Positions 8,960-17,658 are shown, counted from the first letter of the stretch. The stretch is 64,000 bases of DNA from Paenibacillus_D tarimensis_A (GCA_041281825.1 CP166298.1:62001-126000); one strand, 5' to 3'. Program-made: numbers and translations. Notes: a model not told the origin generated them from the sequence alone.

Positions 8960-9661
8960 ATGATTATTTCTGAACAAGTTGCATTTGTCACCGGTGCGAA
9001 CCGGGGTTTGGGCCGTCATCTTGCCTTTGAACTTCTATCCAGAGGGGCTAAGGTGTATGCTGGTGCAAGAAATCCGGAGTCCGTTAACATTCCAGGTGTG
9101 ATACCTGTAAAGCTTGATATTACTAACCCGCAAGAGGTAGCTGAAGCTGCTATGGTCGCTAAGGACGTTACGCTTCTGATCAACAATGCAGGCACTTCTA
9201 CAGGCGCTTCTTTGCTTGACGGCGATCTCGACAAAATACAATTGGAATTTAATACCCACTTCTTTGGCACACTATCCATGACTCGTGCGTTCGCGCCTAT
9301 TCTCACCAATAATGGGGGAGGATCAATCCTGAATATTCTTTCTGCATTATCATGGTTCAGTATAGGGGGTAATGAAGGTGCTTATACGGCTGCAAAGGCA
9401 GCAGAGTGGGCACTGACGAACGAGTTGCGCTTAAAGTTGTATCCTCAAAATGTGAGAGTGGCTGGCTTGCATGTGGGCTTTATGGACACAGACATGACGG
9501 CCGGCGTTGAAGCTCCGAAGGCCGACCCTGCCGAAATTGCAAAACTGGCTATTGATGGAATAGAGGCCAACAGCTTTGAGATTCTTGCCGATGAACTGAG
9601 CCGCAAGCTCCAAAGTGCTCTCGCTGGTGGTGTAGCTGCGTTATACCCACAGCTTACATGA
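8960..9661 (+). CDS. Short-chain dehydrogenase/reductase
   Basis: This 233-aa classical SDR has the cofactor motif TGANRGLG at residues 11-18, NNAG near residue 75, and the catalytic Tyr and Lys in YTAAKAAEWA, preceded by Ser residues in ILSALSWFS. The substrate is not predictable. AAAAGGAGC precedes the ATG. It follows the two MDR genes with a 39-bp gap and a hairpin terminator lies 54 bp after it, so the TetR-MDR-MDR-SDR group may be one stress or detoxification regulon. Confidence 0.9.
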   Translation: MIISEQVAFVTGANRGLGRHLAFELLSRGAKVYAGARNPESVNIPGVIPVKLDITNPQEVAEAAMVAKDVTLLINNAGTSTGASLLDGDLDKIQLEFNTHFFGTLSMTRAFAPILTNNGGGSILNILSALSWFSIGGNEGAYTAAKAAEWALTNELRLKLYPQNVRVAGLHVGFMDTDMTAGVEAPKADPAEIAKLAIDGIEANSFEILADELSRKLQSALAGGVAALYPQLT

Positions 9662-9714
9662 GCCTAACTGTACTAATATCTTCTCTGGCGGTGGAAGGTT
9701 TCTAAACACATTTG

Positions 9715-9744
9715 ATGCCCGTGTTCCTGTTGGGACGCGGGCAT
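9715..9744 (+). terminator. Terminator hairpin after the SDR gene
   Basis: ATGCCCGTGTTCC (9715-9727) pairs with GGGACGCGGGCAT (9732-9744) with two G-U pairs and a TGTT loop, followed by ATTTGT. Confidence 0.75.
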
Positions 9745-9763
9745 ATTTGTGACAACCATAGTA

Positions 9764-9782
9764 GGCACCCAAAAAGGTGTCC
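9764..9782. terminator. Second hairpin abutting a palindrome repeat
   Basis: GGCACC pairs with GGTGTC around an A-rich loop and is followed by CCTTAAAATT. As at 5831-5848, it runs straight into a copy of the dispersed palindrome. Confidence 0.5.
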
Positions 9783-9785
9783 CTT

Positions 9786-9845
9786 AAAATTCGCCGTTAG
9801 AGTGATACGGTGAACCGTACCACAAATGAGGCGAAATTTTTCGCC
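9786..9845. repeat. Dispersed nested palindrome, copy B
   Basis: The left arm AAAATTCGCCGTTA, the inner arms TGATACGG/CCGTACCA and the right arm GAGGCGAAATTT are visible. The right arm is itself part of the small palindrome GGCGAAATTTTTCGCC (9830-9845). It lies in the space before the convergent CPBP gene. Confidence 0.8.
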
Positions 9846-9907
9846 TTAACCGCTTGCTGGGCGCGGAAAGTTGCCCAGGCAAGTTTACTGCAAAGTATTT
9901 GCAAGAG

Positions 9908-10600
9908 TCAAATATATAAGATATAAATGAAGGTGACTGCAATTGTATTCCAAAGCCCGTGGGCTACCATCGACGCCGTCAACCGCTGGGTCCACAAATA
10001 AAGGAGCGTATAGGTGGTACTAGGAATCAGCAAATCCATCCATTCCACCCCATTCGCTGGTAGATGACCTGCCGCGAAAAACACAATTGCAAAAAGAATA
10101 CCTATCGTTAACACGGGTTTAGAATTTGGAAACTTCTTCCTCAGCACCCCAATCACGAAACCACGATTATACAGTTCTTCTGCAAATCCTCCCCCTATGA
10201 CCCCCAAGGGTAAATACCATAAAACATTTACCCAATGCTGATCAAGCATCGTCATAATCCCCGCAATGTCTGGTCTATCTGCGCCTCCCGTAGCAGGGAT
10301 AAGCCACATGAACTGAACGATCGCCCAAGCCGTTGAAGCTCCTATACCTAACAAGACATCCTGCTTCCAGCGATTCGAAGTAATAAGTCCAAGATCCCTG
10401 AGGTTCAGCTTAATCCTCCGAAGGCCCCAATAAAGGAAAGGCACAACAAGGATGAACTGCACGATGCCAATGATGGCAAGCCCCTTACCCTTATAGCCGC
10501 CGAAGGCTCCCATCTGAAAAGGAATTTGTGGAATGACGAATAAGATAAATCCAACCACGATAACGAATAACCACATAGCCCATATTTTGAATAGATGCAT
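9908..10600 (-). CDS. CPBP family intramembrane glutamic endopeptidase
   Basis: This 230-aa polytopic membrane protein has about six to eight hydrophobic segments. The CAAX-protease/bacteriocin-processing (Abi) signature is present: EELYNRG (EExxxR motif), FAAGHLP, and a C-terminal His in HGLWNT. Family members are membrane-embedded proteases, some of which confer immunity to bacteriocins. It is the last gene of a GntR-ATPase-permease-CPBP operon and begins immediately after the permease stop. The order suggests a self-protection or membrane-stress exporter, which is inference. Confidence 0.85.
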   Translation of the reverse strand: MHLFKIWAMWLFVIVVGFILFVIPQIPFQMGAFGGYKGKGLAIIGIVQFILVVPFLYWGLRRIKLNLRDLGLITSNRWKQDVLLGIGASTAWAIVQFMWLIPATGGADRPDIAGIMTMLDQHWVNVLWYLPLGVIGGGFAEELYNRGFVIGVLRKKFPNSKPVLTIGILFAIVFFAAGHLPANGVEWMDLLIPSTTYTLLYLWTQRLTASMVAHGLWNTIAVTFIYILYI

Positions 10601-11332
10601 TTACTCCACCTCCAGCTTCATCTCATACACCCAGCAGCTTATCGCAAACAGTAGCCCGCTAAGGAGCAATATGATAAGCGGTGTCCCAAAAGAATAAGAA
10701 AACACACCCGCTTCAGGGCTTTGCCATTCCACGACTGGTAGCCAACTCAGCAGCGGCGAGACCATGCCGGTCAATCGATACAGCACCCAGAAGCTGCAAA
10801 ATAATAAACATGTAAAAATGATAAAAGGATATTGTCGAAATAATCGACTGACGAGATATGTCAGCATTACCGTATTCGTTAACAGTACAAGCACTGCCAC
10901 AAATAGCACGATCCCCATAACGAGGCCTTCATCCATTACAGCGAAACTCGAACTCGGTGTAATGGACAAAATCGTATCTTTGAAGAGCAGCCAAACGCTG
11001 AGTCCTCCTGTCACCGTTATGGCAGCCGCGCCACTAAAAACGGCCGAAAGCTTAGCAGAAATAAGCTTCCAACCTCGAAGAGGAAGCGACATGACCATGT
11101 AGATGGATTTGTGCTTCCATTCTGTATATAAGATCAAATACGCGATAATCATGACCCAGAGAAGGAGCCACAGCAGCGGAAGACATACAGCTGGAATCAA
11201 TATCCCAAGCGTATCCCATTGAGTCGAATTTGTATGCACCCAAGCCTGAAGAGCTAGCATCATCACAATAAAAAGCGCCACCGACGGAATGACAAATCTC
11301 AATTCTTTTATATAAAGCTTCAAATATGACAT
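10601..11332 (-). CDS. ABC transporter permease, ABC-2-like
   Basis: This 243-aa hydrophobic protein has six likely membrane helices (for example FVIPSVALFIVMMLALQAW, VLLTNTVMLTYLV, PLIILLLSGLLFAISCWV). It fits the membrane subunit of a two-component ABC-2 exporter whose ATPase gene is directly upstream. The start is ATG 11332, preceded by AAGGAGG; the nearest upstream in-frame ATG lies inside the ATPase gene. The separation from the ATPase stop is 2 nt, so the pair is probably translationally coupled. Confidence 0.83.
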   Translation of the reverse strand: MSYLKLYIKELRFVIPSVALFIVMMLALQAWVHTNSTQWDTLGILIPAVCLPLLWLLLWVMIIAYLILYTEWKHKSIYMVMSLPLRGWKLISAKLSAVFSGAAAITVTGGLSVWLLFKDTILSITPSSSFAVMDEGLVMGIVLFVAVLVLLTNTVMLTYLVSRLFRQYPFIIFTCLLFCSFWVLYRLTGMVSPLLSWLPVVEWQSPEAGVFSYSFGTPLIILLLSGLLFAISCWVYEMKLEVE

Positions 11333-11334
11333 TG

Positions 11335-12036
11335 TTATACCTCCTTCCAAAGCTTATGAAGCGCACCGCCGCAGCGGGAACGCACATCTTCCGTTTCTTC
11401 ATGAAATACGATCTTGCCTTGATGCATCATTATAATCTCATCAAACAAAGATTCTTCCTCTGCCATTTCGTGAGTGGATAATAAAATCGTTTGTTGACCA
11501 AGCACAAATTCATCAAGTATTGATGAGATCATTTTAGATTTGGAGATGGGATCAATACCGCTGAAGGGTTCATCCAACAAAACAAGGGGGGCTTTGCGAG
11601 CGAGGACCAGAAGCAATTTCAATCTGGCCTTCATCCCCTTCGATAAATGGGACACGATTTCGGATGGTTTCAACTCGAAATTGCGCAGTAAAACTCCCGT
11701 ACGTTCTGTTTTCCAATCACTATAGAAGCTGGAATAAAACTCGATCACTTGTTGAACCGTCATCCAGCCGTATAAGTAATCCTGATCCGCTAAATAGGCA
11801 ATCCGTGATTTGTCACGTACCGATAACGATTGACCTTGAAAGAGGATTCGACCGGCAGTAGGACGGGCAATTCCGGCCATAATATTAAACAGCGTTGATT
11901 TACCGCAGCCATTTGGTCCCAGCAATCCGATAATAACTCCGTTTCGGATATGCATGCTGATACCATCCAAAGCTTGTTTGGAACCATATGTCTTTGTCAC
12001 TTCTTGCAACTCCAAGGGGGCGGTTGTTCCATTCAC
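11335..12036 (-). CDS. ABC transporter ATP-binding protein
   Basis: This 233-aa ATPase has Walker A GPNGCGKST, Q-loop region YLADQD, signature LSKGMKARL (LSKGM variant typical of YtrB/CcmA-like exporters), Walker B PLVLLDEPFSGIDP and H-loop STHEMAEEE. It forms an exporter with the permease that follows. The preceding GntR regulator ends 3 nt upstream, giving the ytrA-ytrB order known from Bacillus. The Bacillus ytr system responds to cell-wall antibiotics; extending that here is inference. Confidence 0.88.
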   Translation of the reverse strand: MNGTTAPLELQEVTKTYGSKQALDGISMHIRNGVIIGLLGPNGCGKSTLFNIMAGIARPTAGRILFQGQSLSVRDKSRIAYLADQDYLYGWMTVQQVIEFYSSFYSDWKTERTGVLLRNFELKPSEIVSHLSKGMKARLKLLLVLARKAPLVLLDEPFSGIDPISKSKMISSILDEFVLGQQTILLSTHEMAEEESLFDEIIMMHQGKIVFHEETEDVRSRCGGALHKLWKEV

Positions 12037-12039
12037 ACA

Positions 12040-12429
12040 TTATCCCTCCGTCTCGTGTTTATCGTTCATATACTTTGCAAAACAGGATTGAATTTCGTCC
12101 GATCGATATCCAAGGGCGATCATATCCTCAACAAAGGTTTGGATAGCTAGGTTCGCCATCTCCGTACGCACCTTATCTAGAACGGACTTATCGTTAGTAA
12201 TAAAGGTTCCCTGCCCTCGTTCGGTTACCGTTAGTCCCATTGCTTCCATCTCCCGATAAGCGCGTTGGACTGTGTTGGGGTTCACTTGTGATAGTTGGGC
12301 TCTCTCTCGTTGTGATGGGATTTTATCGCCGGGCTGAAGCTCACCGCGTGCTATCGCGCGTTTAACTTCATGAATCATTTGCAAATAAATAGGGATCGGC
12401 TTGTCAAAATCAAGCTTCAAATACCACAC
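12040..12429 (-). CDS. GntR family regulator, YtrA subfamily
   Basis: This short 129-aa GntR protein has an N-terminal winged helix (PIYLQMIHEVKRAIARGELQPG, then SQVNPNTVQRAYREMEAMGL and RGQGTFI) and only a short helical tail. That is the size and form of the YtrA subfamily that controls linked ABC transporter genes. It heads a four-gene operon with very tight spacing. A perfect 12-bp palindrome 17 bp upstream is the likely operator, pointing to autorepression. Confidence 0.88.
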   Translation of the reverse strand: MWYLKLDFDKPIPIYLQMIHEVKRAIARGELQPGDKIPSQRERAQLSQVNPNTVQRAYREMEAMGLTVTERGQGTFITNDKSVLDKVRTEMANLAIQTFVEDMIALGYRSDEIQSCFAKYMNDKHETEG

Positions 12430-12446
12430 CTCGTCTCACCGTCGAA

Positions 12447-12472
12447 CTAGTGCACTAGATCATTAATGCACT
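12447..12472. promoter_or_regulatory. Candidate YtrA-type operator
   Basis: CTAGTGCACTAG (12447-12458) is a perfect palindrome, followed by a second TGCACT in TTAATGCACTT (12463-12473). It lies immediately upstream of the GntR-led operon. Confidence 0.5.
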
Positions 12473-12514
12473 TTAACTATAATATGCCTTCTGCATGGAA
12501 GTCAATAATTAAAC

Positions 12515-12535
12515 AAAAAAAGGCTCCTCCAATGA
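12515..12535. terminator. Hairpin with flanking A-tract
   Basis: AGGCTCC and GAGAGCCT form a stem with a short loop, preceded on the plus strand by a run of A. Read on the minus strand it is a terminator with a T-tract, so it probably shields the GntR operon from minus-strand readthrough. Positions are approximate. Confidence 0.4.
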
Positions 12536-12566
12536 GAGCCTGCAAAAGTCACCCTAATTTTTGTAA

Positions 12567-12603
12567 AACAAAACCCAGTGCCGCGATGGTACTGGGTTTT
12601 GTT
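12567..12603. repeat. Perfect inverted repeat upstream of transposase remnant
   Basis: AACAAAACCCAGT (12567-12579) and ACTGGGTTTTGTT (12591-12603) form perfect 13-bp arms around an 11-nt loop. It may be a terminator or part of the left end of the IS1182-like element; the other end was not found. Confidence 0.6.
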
Positions 12604-12658
12604 GTATAATGAAAAGAAAACGAAAGAGTTGGAATCATTGCTGCACTCTGCTAAACAA

Positions 12659-13180
12659 ATGACGGCATCTTTCCATGCCGAATTATACAATCTTATTCCC
12701 GAAAACCATCAACTGCGAAAAATTCATGAATGCATTGAATTTTCGTTCATTCATGAATTGGTTCGTTCTTCTTACTGTGAGTATTACGGGAGACCGGCTA
12801 ACGAGCCGGAACTCCTGTTTCGTTTGCTGTTTTTACAGGTGCTCTACAATCTTTCAGATGAACGGATCATCCAAGAAGCACAGGTGAATCTTGCCTACAA
12901 GTGGTTTCTAGGGCTTAACCCGAAAGATCCGCTACCAGACCCCTCTCAATTATCTCGCTTCCGTAATCACCGGTTAGGTGCTGGGGCCGTGGATGAGGTG
13001 CTCAAAGCTGTTGTTCGTCAATGCATCGAGAAGGGCTTGGTCAAATCGAAGACCATCATAATGGACTCCACCCATACGCTGGCAGGATCACAAAAACAAA
13101 AGCCGCTTGAAGTCCTGCAAGATGCCGCTAAGCGTTTATTCCGAGTCGTGGTCAAATGCCTGAACACATTGAAAGAGTAA
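12659..13180 (+). pseudogene. IS1182-like transposase, N-terminal remnant
   Basis: About 173 aa remain of a transposase normally near 450 aa. The visible N-terminal block (IPENHQLRKIHECIEFSFIHELV, then GRPANEPELLFRLLFLQVL and LAYKWFLGLNPKDPLPDPSQLSRFR) matches the DUF772-type start of IS1182 family transposases. The first catalytic Asp region may be IIMDSTHT. The reading frame stops at 13180 before the rest of the catalytic domain, and a nucleoside deaminase gene starts 26 bp later. No right terminal repeat is visible. ATG 12659 is the likely native start. It is inactive. Confidence 0.8.
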
Positions 13181-13206
13181 TTGATTTTACTTTCGGAGGT
13201 ATGTTT

Positions 13207-13701
13207 ATGGAACTGGATCGTTATTTTCTTGAGATTGCCCTTGAAGAGGCAAAGCTCGCATTCGATGAAGGCACTATTCCGATTGGGGCTGTCCTTGTCT
13301 CACCTGAAGGAGAACTTTTAAGTAGAGGAAGGAACAGAGTATTCACGGCTCATGATCCATCTTGGCATGCTGAGATTGATGTAATTAGACAATCAGGGAT
13401 TGAATTAATGAATCCAGTATACAAGAATCAATGCACGCTGTATTCGACGGTTGAACCATGTCCGATGTGTACAGGAGCGATCATTCTGGCAGATATTAAG
13501 CGTGTAGTTTGGGCATTAAGTGATGACTATTTAGGAGCACTTAGAATCATGAAAGAAGGAAATCATTTTAGACATAAGTATGATAAGGTCCAAACAATCG
13601 CAATGCCATACAAAGATCTAGCAATGAGGGCACAAGAATTACATAAAGGATGGGATGAAAAACGCGGGAAATCATATCAAGTAAGCAATGTTCGGTGTTG
13701 A
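13207..13701 (+). CDS. Nucleoside/guanine deaminase of the cytidine deaminase-like fold
   Basis: This 164-aa zinc-dependent deaminase has the motifs HAEIDVIR (zinc His and catalytic Glu, HAE) and PCPMCTGAI (two zinc cysteines, PCxxC). The layout resembles guanine deaminase (GuaD) and tRNA adenosine deaminase relatives; the DPSWHAE motif fits small-molecule nucleoside or base deaminases better than TadA. The start is ATG 13207, 7 nt after CGGAGG; ATG 13201 is only 1 nt from it. It follows the truncated transposase and may have had its promoter region changed by that insertion. Confidence 0.85.
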   Translation: MELDRYFLEIALEEAKLAFDEGTIPIGAVLVSPEGELLSRGRNRVFTAHDPSWHAEIDVIRQSGIELMNPVYKNQCTLYSTVEPCPMCTGAIILADIKRVVWALSDDYLGALRIMKEGNHFRHKYDKVQTIAMPYKDLAMRAQELHKGWDEKRGKSYQVSNVRC

Positions 13702-13750
13702 TTACGACGGGGACGAGAGTTCAGTGGTATTTACATTTTCGTTCAAAGAA

Positions 13751-13774
13751 AAGGCCATCCGTCAAGATGGCCTT
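13751..13774. terminator. Bidirectional terminator between deaminase gene and araR
   Basis: AAGGCCATC (13751-13759) and GATGGCCTT (13766-13774) form a perfect 9-bp stem between convergent genes. Palindrome copy C starts on the next base. Confidence 0.75.
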
Positions 13775-13819
13775 AAAACTTGCCGTTACAGACAGCGCGG
13801 AGAACCGTATCACAAGTAA
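13775..13819. repeat. Dispersed nested palindrome, copy C (right arm lost)
   Basis: The left arm AAAACTTGCCGTTACAG, an inner GCGCGG and the inner right arm CCGTATCACAAGTAA are present. The outer right arm is missing. It sits directly against the terminator hairpin, as in copies A and B. Confidence 0.7.
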
Positions 13820-13834
13820 AAACACACCCCACAA

Positions 13835-14926
13835 CTATTCCACTTCAATCGCCTTCACAGTCTCTCCCTCAATCAACACGGGCTGGTAGTAAGTGTTGGC
13901 GGGCAAATCTTTTTTGCCTTGTAAATTCTTAATGACCCAGTCCGCTGCGTCGCGGCCCATTTGTTCTTGGGGGTGCGTCAGCGTCGTTAGTTTGATATTC
14001 GCGTTTTTGGCGATATATGAATTGTCTTGGCCAATGATGGATAGCTCGTCCGGAATGGATATTCCCAGCTCTCTGCAGACATGTACGACTTCCAAGCCTA
14101 CCTCGTCGTTGTAACACACAAGCGCAGTCAGTACATCCCGATTGTCGTTCAGAAACTCTTCCAAGTTGGCGGATAGGTCCGGTTTTGTCTCCGTATCGAA
14201 TGAAAGCACAAGCTCGGGGTGAAACCGTAATTTGGCCTCCCCAAGAGCCTTGATATAACCCTTCATTCTATACTTCCCTTGCAAATCATCCATTTTTGCG
14301 ATAATGCCGATCTGGGTATGCCCTCTGGCAATCAGTTCCCGGGTTGCGAGATAGCTGGACTGCACGTCATCCAGACAGAAGAAAGGAACCTCCAGCTCTT
14401 CATAGTAGGCGTTGATCATCGCGAACGGAACCTCCTGCTCCTTAAAAGACAGGTAGTAAGCGATATTGGGGTTGTACACATTGCTTCTGGTAGGCTCAAT
14501 AATCAGTCCATCCACGCCGTAGGACAGCATCATTTCCAACGCCTTTTTTTCCTGCGCAATATCATTATTGGTACTTGCTAACAGCAAGGAATAGTTATCT
14601 TCATTTAATCGGCTTTCAATGCCGCGGATAATGGAAGGGAAGATGTAATCCGAGATATAGGTCGTGATGACGCCGATCGTTTTATTCATGGCTTTCCCGC
14701 CCGATCTGGACCGGTACTGGCTGCTGACGTACGTGCCGGATCCCTTCTCGCTTCTCAGGAACCCCTCGTTCGCTAATTCCAGAATGGCCTTTCGAACCGT
14801 CTGCCGGCTAACGTTGTAGCTGTCCTGCAAAGCGGACTCCGTAGGAATTTGCTCGCCTGCTTTGTATGTTCCCGACAGAATATGACTTTTTATATCATCA
14901 ATGATGATCTGGTACTTTGGCTTCAT
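13835..14926 (-). CDS. araR: Arabinose operon repressor AraR (GntR DNA-binding, LacI-type sensor)
   Basis: This 363-aa protein has an N-terminal GntR winged helix (LSGTYKAGEQIPTESALQDS, VSRQTVRKAILELANEGFL, GSGTYV) and a LacI/periplasmic-binding effector domain (TIGVITTYISDYIFPSIIRGIE to the C-terminus). That unusual combination and length are diagnostic of AraR. Without arabinose it represses ara genes by binding ATTTGTACGTACAAAT-like boxes, and two such boxes lie between it and the divergent operon. ATG 14926 matches the AraR N-terminus (MKPKY); the long upstream extension to 15094 runs through an AraR box and is not used. Confidence 0.93.
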   Translation of the reverse strand: MKPKYQIIIDDIKSHILSGTYKAGEQIPTESALQDSYNVSRQTVRKAILELANEGFLRSEKGSGTYVSSQYRSRSGGKAMNKTIGVITTYISDYIFPSIIRGIESRLNEDNYSLLLASTNNDIAQEKKALEMMLSYGVDGLIIEPTRSNVYNPNIAYYLSFKEQEVPFAMINAYYEELEVPFFCLDDVQSSYLATRELIARGHTQIGIIAKMDDLQGKYRMKGYIKALGEAKLRFHPELVLSFDTETKPDLSANLEEFLNDNRDVLTALVCYNDEVGLEVVHVCRELGISIPDELSIIGQDNSYIAKNANIKLTTLTHPQEQMGRDAADWVIKNLQGKKDLPANTYYQPVLIEGETVKAIEVE

Positions 14927-14957
14927 GCGATCCACTTCTTTCATCGTTGTTCGGAAA

Positions 14958-14971
14958 GTTGTACGTACACA
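14958..14971. promoter_or_regulatory. AraR box in the araR promoter region
   Basis: GTTGTACGTACACA has the palindromic core GTACGTAC and matches the AraR operator consensus. It lies 32 bp upstream of the araR start, consistent with autorepression. Confidence 0.75.
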
Positions 14972-15123
14972 TTCTAGCATGTATTGCATGAAATGCAAAT
15001 GCAGCGACATTTTATTTGCGATTTCAACGGTACAAATTCCATGCTTATCCTCAGAAAGACACCATTGATGAGACGGCCAGGGATGGTATTGCAACTTATG
15101 TTAGTATAACTATTAGACTATAT

Positions 15124-15151
15124 TGACAAATGTACGTACAAAAAATATACT
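15124..15151 (+). promoter_or_regulatory. ara operon promoter with AraR box
   Basis: TTGACA (15124-15129) and TATACT (15146-15151) are separated by 16 bp. The AraR box AAATGTACGTACAAAA (15128-15143) fills the spacer, so a bound repressor would block polymerase directly. Confidence 0.85.
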
Positions 15152-15343
15152 AAGGCTGTCAGCAAGGGAAAGCGCCTTCTTCGGATCGAACTCTTCCGGT
15201 TGTCTCACCCGAGTGACCGGTTCGATCGGAAGCAGCTATTATACGATTCGAAATCGTAAGGGTTAAATCACGAAATTAGATCGCGATATGAGCGATTGTT
15301 ATTTCTGGTGCAAACCGCGAACAGAGAGGGGACATGTGTGATC

Positions 15344-16960
15344 ATGAGTTATGTGGACTTGAAAGAAGCGATAGCCAAGGGAGAAACTTCGCTGGGTATC
15401 GAATTTGGTTCCACTCGGATCAAAGCGGTGTTGATCGATCGTCGTTTCGAGACTATCGCATCGGGAAGCTACGAGTGGGAGAACCGGTTGAAGGATGGAT
15501 ATTGGACGTACAATCAGGAGGATATTATTACAGGCCTCCAAACCGCTTACAGTGAACTGAAGCAGGAAGTGGAACGGAATTACGGAGTGACCCTTCGGAC
15601 CGTGGGTTCGATTGGCTTTTCCGCTATGATGCATGGCTATCTGGCATTCGACAGCAAAGGCGAGCTGCTGGTGCCGTTCCGAACTTGGCGCAACGCAACA
15701 ACCGGCGCGGCGGCAAGGGAGCTGACGGAGCTATTTCAATTCAATATCCCCGAGCGCTGGAGCATCGCGCATTTGTACCAAGCGATATTAAACCAAGAGG
15801 AGCATGTGCCGCGCATTGATTTCGTAACAACGCTGGCCGGATATATCCACCGGATGCTGACCGGCAATAAAGCGATCGGCATCGGCGATGCTTCCGGCAT
15901 CTTCCCCATTGATGAAGCAACTCATAATTATCATCCAACGATGGTCAAGCAATTCGATGAACTTATCGCGGCCAAAGGCTATCCGTGGAAGCTTGAGGAT
16001 CTTCTCCCTAAAGTGTACCTCTCCGGGGAGCAAGCTGGCGAGCTAACGGCGGCGGGAGCCGCCATTCTGGACCCGGCCGGGGATTTGCAGTCCGGCATTC
16101 CGCTCTGTCCTCCGGAAGGCGATGCCGGGACAGGCATGGTTGCGACGAATAGCGTGAGGAAGCGTACGGGAAATATATCCGTGGGCACTTCCATTTTTGC
16201 GATGATTGTATTGGAGAAGGAATTGTCCAAGGTTTATCCGGAGATCGACATGGTTACGACGCCGAACGGCAGTCCGGTCGGCATGGTGCATGCCAACAAT
16301 TGCTCCAGCGATCTTAACGCCTGGATGGGATTGTTCCATGAATTCTCCGAAGCGATGGGATGGGGTGTGGATTCCGGGAAGCTGTTCAGCGTGCTGCTGA
16401 GCAAGGCGCTTGAAGCCGACCCGGATGGCGGCGGTTTGCTTAGCTATGGCTATCTCTCGGGCGAAAATATTACGGGAATCGATCAAGGACGGCCGTTGTT
16501 CGTTCGTTCGCCGGAAAGCAACTTTAATCTGGCTAATTTCATGCGAACGCATCTATTCACGGCTTTCGGAGCGCTCAAGCTTGGCATGGATATTTTGACC
16601 GAAAACGAGCAGGTGGCCATTGACAGCATCCTGGCTCACGGCGGCCTCTTCAAAACCCCTGTGGTTGGACAAAGAGCCTTAGCTGCCGCGCTGAACGTAC
16701 CGATCTCGGTCATGTCCACGGCCGGCGAAGGCGGGGCATGGGGCATGGCGCTTCTGGCCTCTTACATGATCAACAAGGATCAAGAAGAGAGCCTGGAGAA
16801 CTTCCTCGAACAGAAGGTCTTCCAAGATGTCGAAGGACAGGAGATTGCTCCGGATAGAGCGGATGTTCAAGGGTTCCAAGCATTCATCGAACGATATCGG
16901 GCAGGGCTCGCCATCGAACAGGCCGCTGTAGACCATCTACTAGAGAACGGGAGGGGCTAA
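15344..16960 (+). CDS. araB: FGGY-family carbohydrate kinase, ribulokinase of the ara operon
   Basis: This protein of about 538 aa is a two-domain sugar kinase. The N-terminal phosphate-binding motif is LGIEFGSTRIKAVLID, followed by WENRLKDGYWTY and SAMMHGYLAFD. The C-terminal domain has GNISVGTSIFAM, then GGLFKTPVVGQRALAAAL and GEGGAWGMALLA. Position ahead of araD and araA gives the role: phosphorylation of L-ribulose. It looks divergent from the E. coli and B. subtilis AraB type, so the symbol is by context. The start is ATG 15344, or GTG 15338, which has better spacing to AGGGG (15327-15331). The stop overlaps the araD start by one base. Confidence 0.85.
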   Translation: MSYVDLKEAIAKGETSLGIEFGSTRIKAVLIDRRFETIASGSYEWENRLKDGYWTYNQEDIITGLQTAYSELKQEVERNYGVTLRTVGSIGFSAMMHGYLAFDSKGELLVPFRTWRNATTGAAARELTELFQFNIPERWSIAHLYQAILNQEEHVPRIDFVTTLAGYIHRMLTGNKAIGIGDASGIFPIDEATHNYHPTMVKQFDELIAAKGYPWKLEDLLPKVYLSGEQAGELTAAGAAILDPAGDLQSGIPLCPPEGDAGTGMVATNSVRKRTGNISVGTSIFAMIVLEKELSKVYPEIDMVTTPNGSPVGMVHANNCSSDLNAWMGLFHEFSEAMGWGVDSGKLFSVLLSKALEADPDGGGLLSYGYLSGENITGIDQGRPLFVRSPESNFNLANFMRTHLFTAFGALKLGMDILTENEQVAIDSILAHGGLFKTPVVGQRALAAALNVPISVMSTAGEGGAWGMALLASYMINKDQEESLENFLEQKVFQDVEGQEIAPDRADVQGFQAFIERYRAGLAIEQAAVDHLLENGRG

Positions 16961-17658
16961 TGTTGTTAGAACAGCTGAAAGAAGAGGTTTATCAGGCGAA
17001 TCTGGATTTGCCGAAGCATGGACTTGTGAAATTCACTTGGGGTAATGCAAGCGCCCTCGATCGGGAAAGCGGTCTTTTCGTCATTAAACCGAGCGGAGTC
17101 AGCTACGAAAAGATGAAACCGAGCGATATGGTGGTGGTGGATCTCGACGGTAATGTGGTCGAGGGGACCTTAAGACCTTCCTCCGATACCGCGACTCACG
17201 CCGTATTGTATAAGCATTACCCGCAAATCGGCGGCATCGTGCATACACACTCGACCTGGGCAACCATTTGGGCGCAAGCGGGACTGGATGTGCCCGTTAT
17301 GGGAACGACGCATGCGGACACCTTCTATGGCGCCGTCCCTTGCGCCCGTTTCTTGAACCAAGAGGAGATTGACCGGGGGTACGAAGCGGAAACGGGCCGT
17401 GTCATCATCGAAACGTTCGAGGAGCGCGGACTGGATGTTATGGCCATTCCGGCCGTCCTGCTCCAGGGACATGCGCCTTTCACCTGGGGAAAAGACGTAA
17501 AATCGGCCGTTGTGAACAGCGTCGTGCTGGAGGAAGTTTGCAAAATGAATTTGTACGCGCGGCAATTGAATCATTTTGCCAAAGAACTGCCGCAAGGCAT
17601 TCTCGATAAGCACTATCTTCGGAAACACGGGAAAGATGCCTACTACGGGCAGAAGTAA
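16960..17658 (+). CDS. araD: L-ribulose-5-phosphate 4-epimerase
   Basis: This 232-aa class II aldolase-fold enzyme has the normal family length. Visible motifs are TWGNASALD, IKPSGVSYEKM and the zinc-ligand pair HTHS near residue 95. A third His lies in the C-terminal half (LLQGHAPFTWGKD). It converts L-ribulose 5-phosphate to D-xylulose 5-phosphate, the entry to the pentose phosphate pathway. The start codon overlaps the kinase stop (TAATG), so translation is coupled. Confidence 0.95.
   Translation: MLLEQLKEEVYQANLDLPKHGLVKFTWGNASALDRESGLFVIKPSGVSYEKMKPSDMVVVDLDGNVVEGTLRPSSDTATHAVLYKHYPQIGGIVHTHSTWATIWAQAGLDVPVMGTTHADTFYGAVPCARFLNQEEIDRGYEAETGRVIIETFEERGLDVMAIPAVLLQGHAPFTWGKDVKSAVVNSVVLEEVCKMNLYARQLNHFAKELPQGILDKHYLRKHGKDAYYGQK

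Noticed and set aside
15128..15143. CRISPR or phage attachment signal around the araR boxes
   Set aside because: The palindromes are AraR operators; no spacer array or integrase is nearby.
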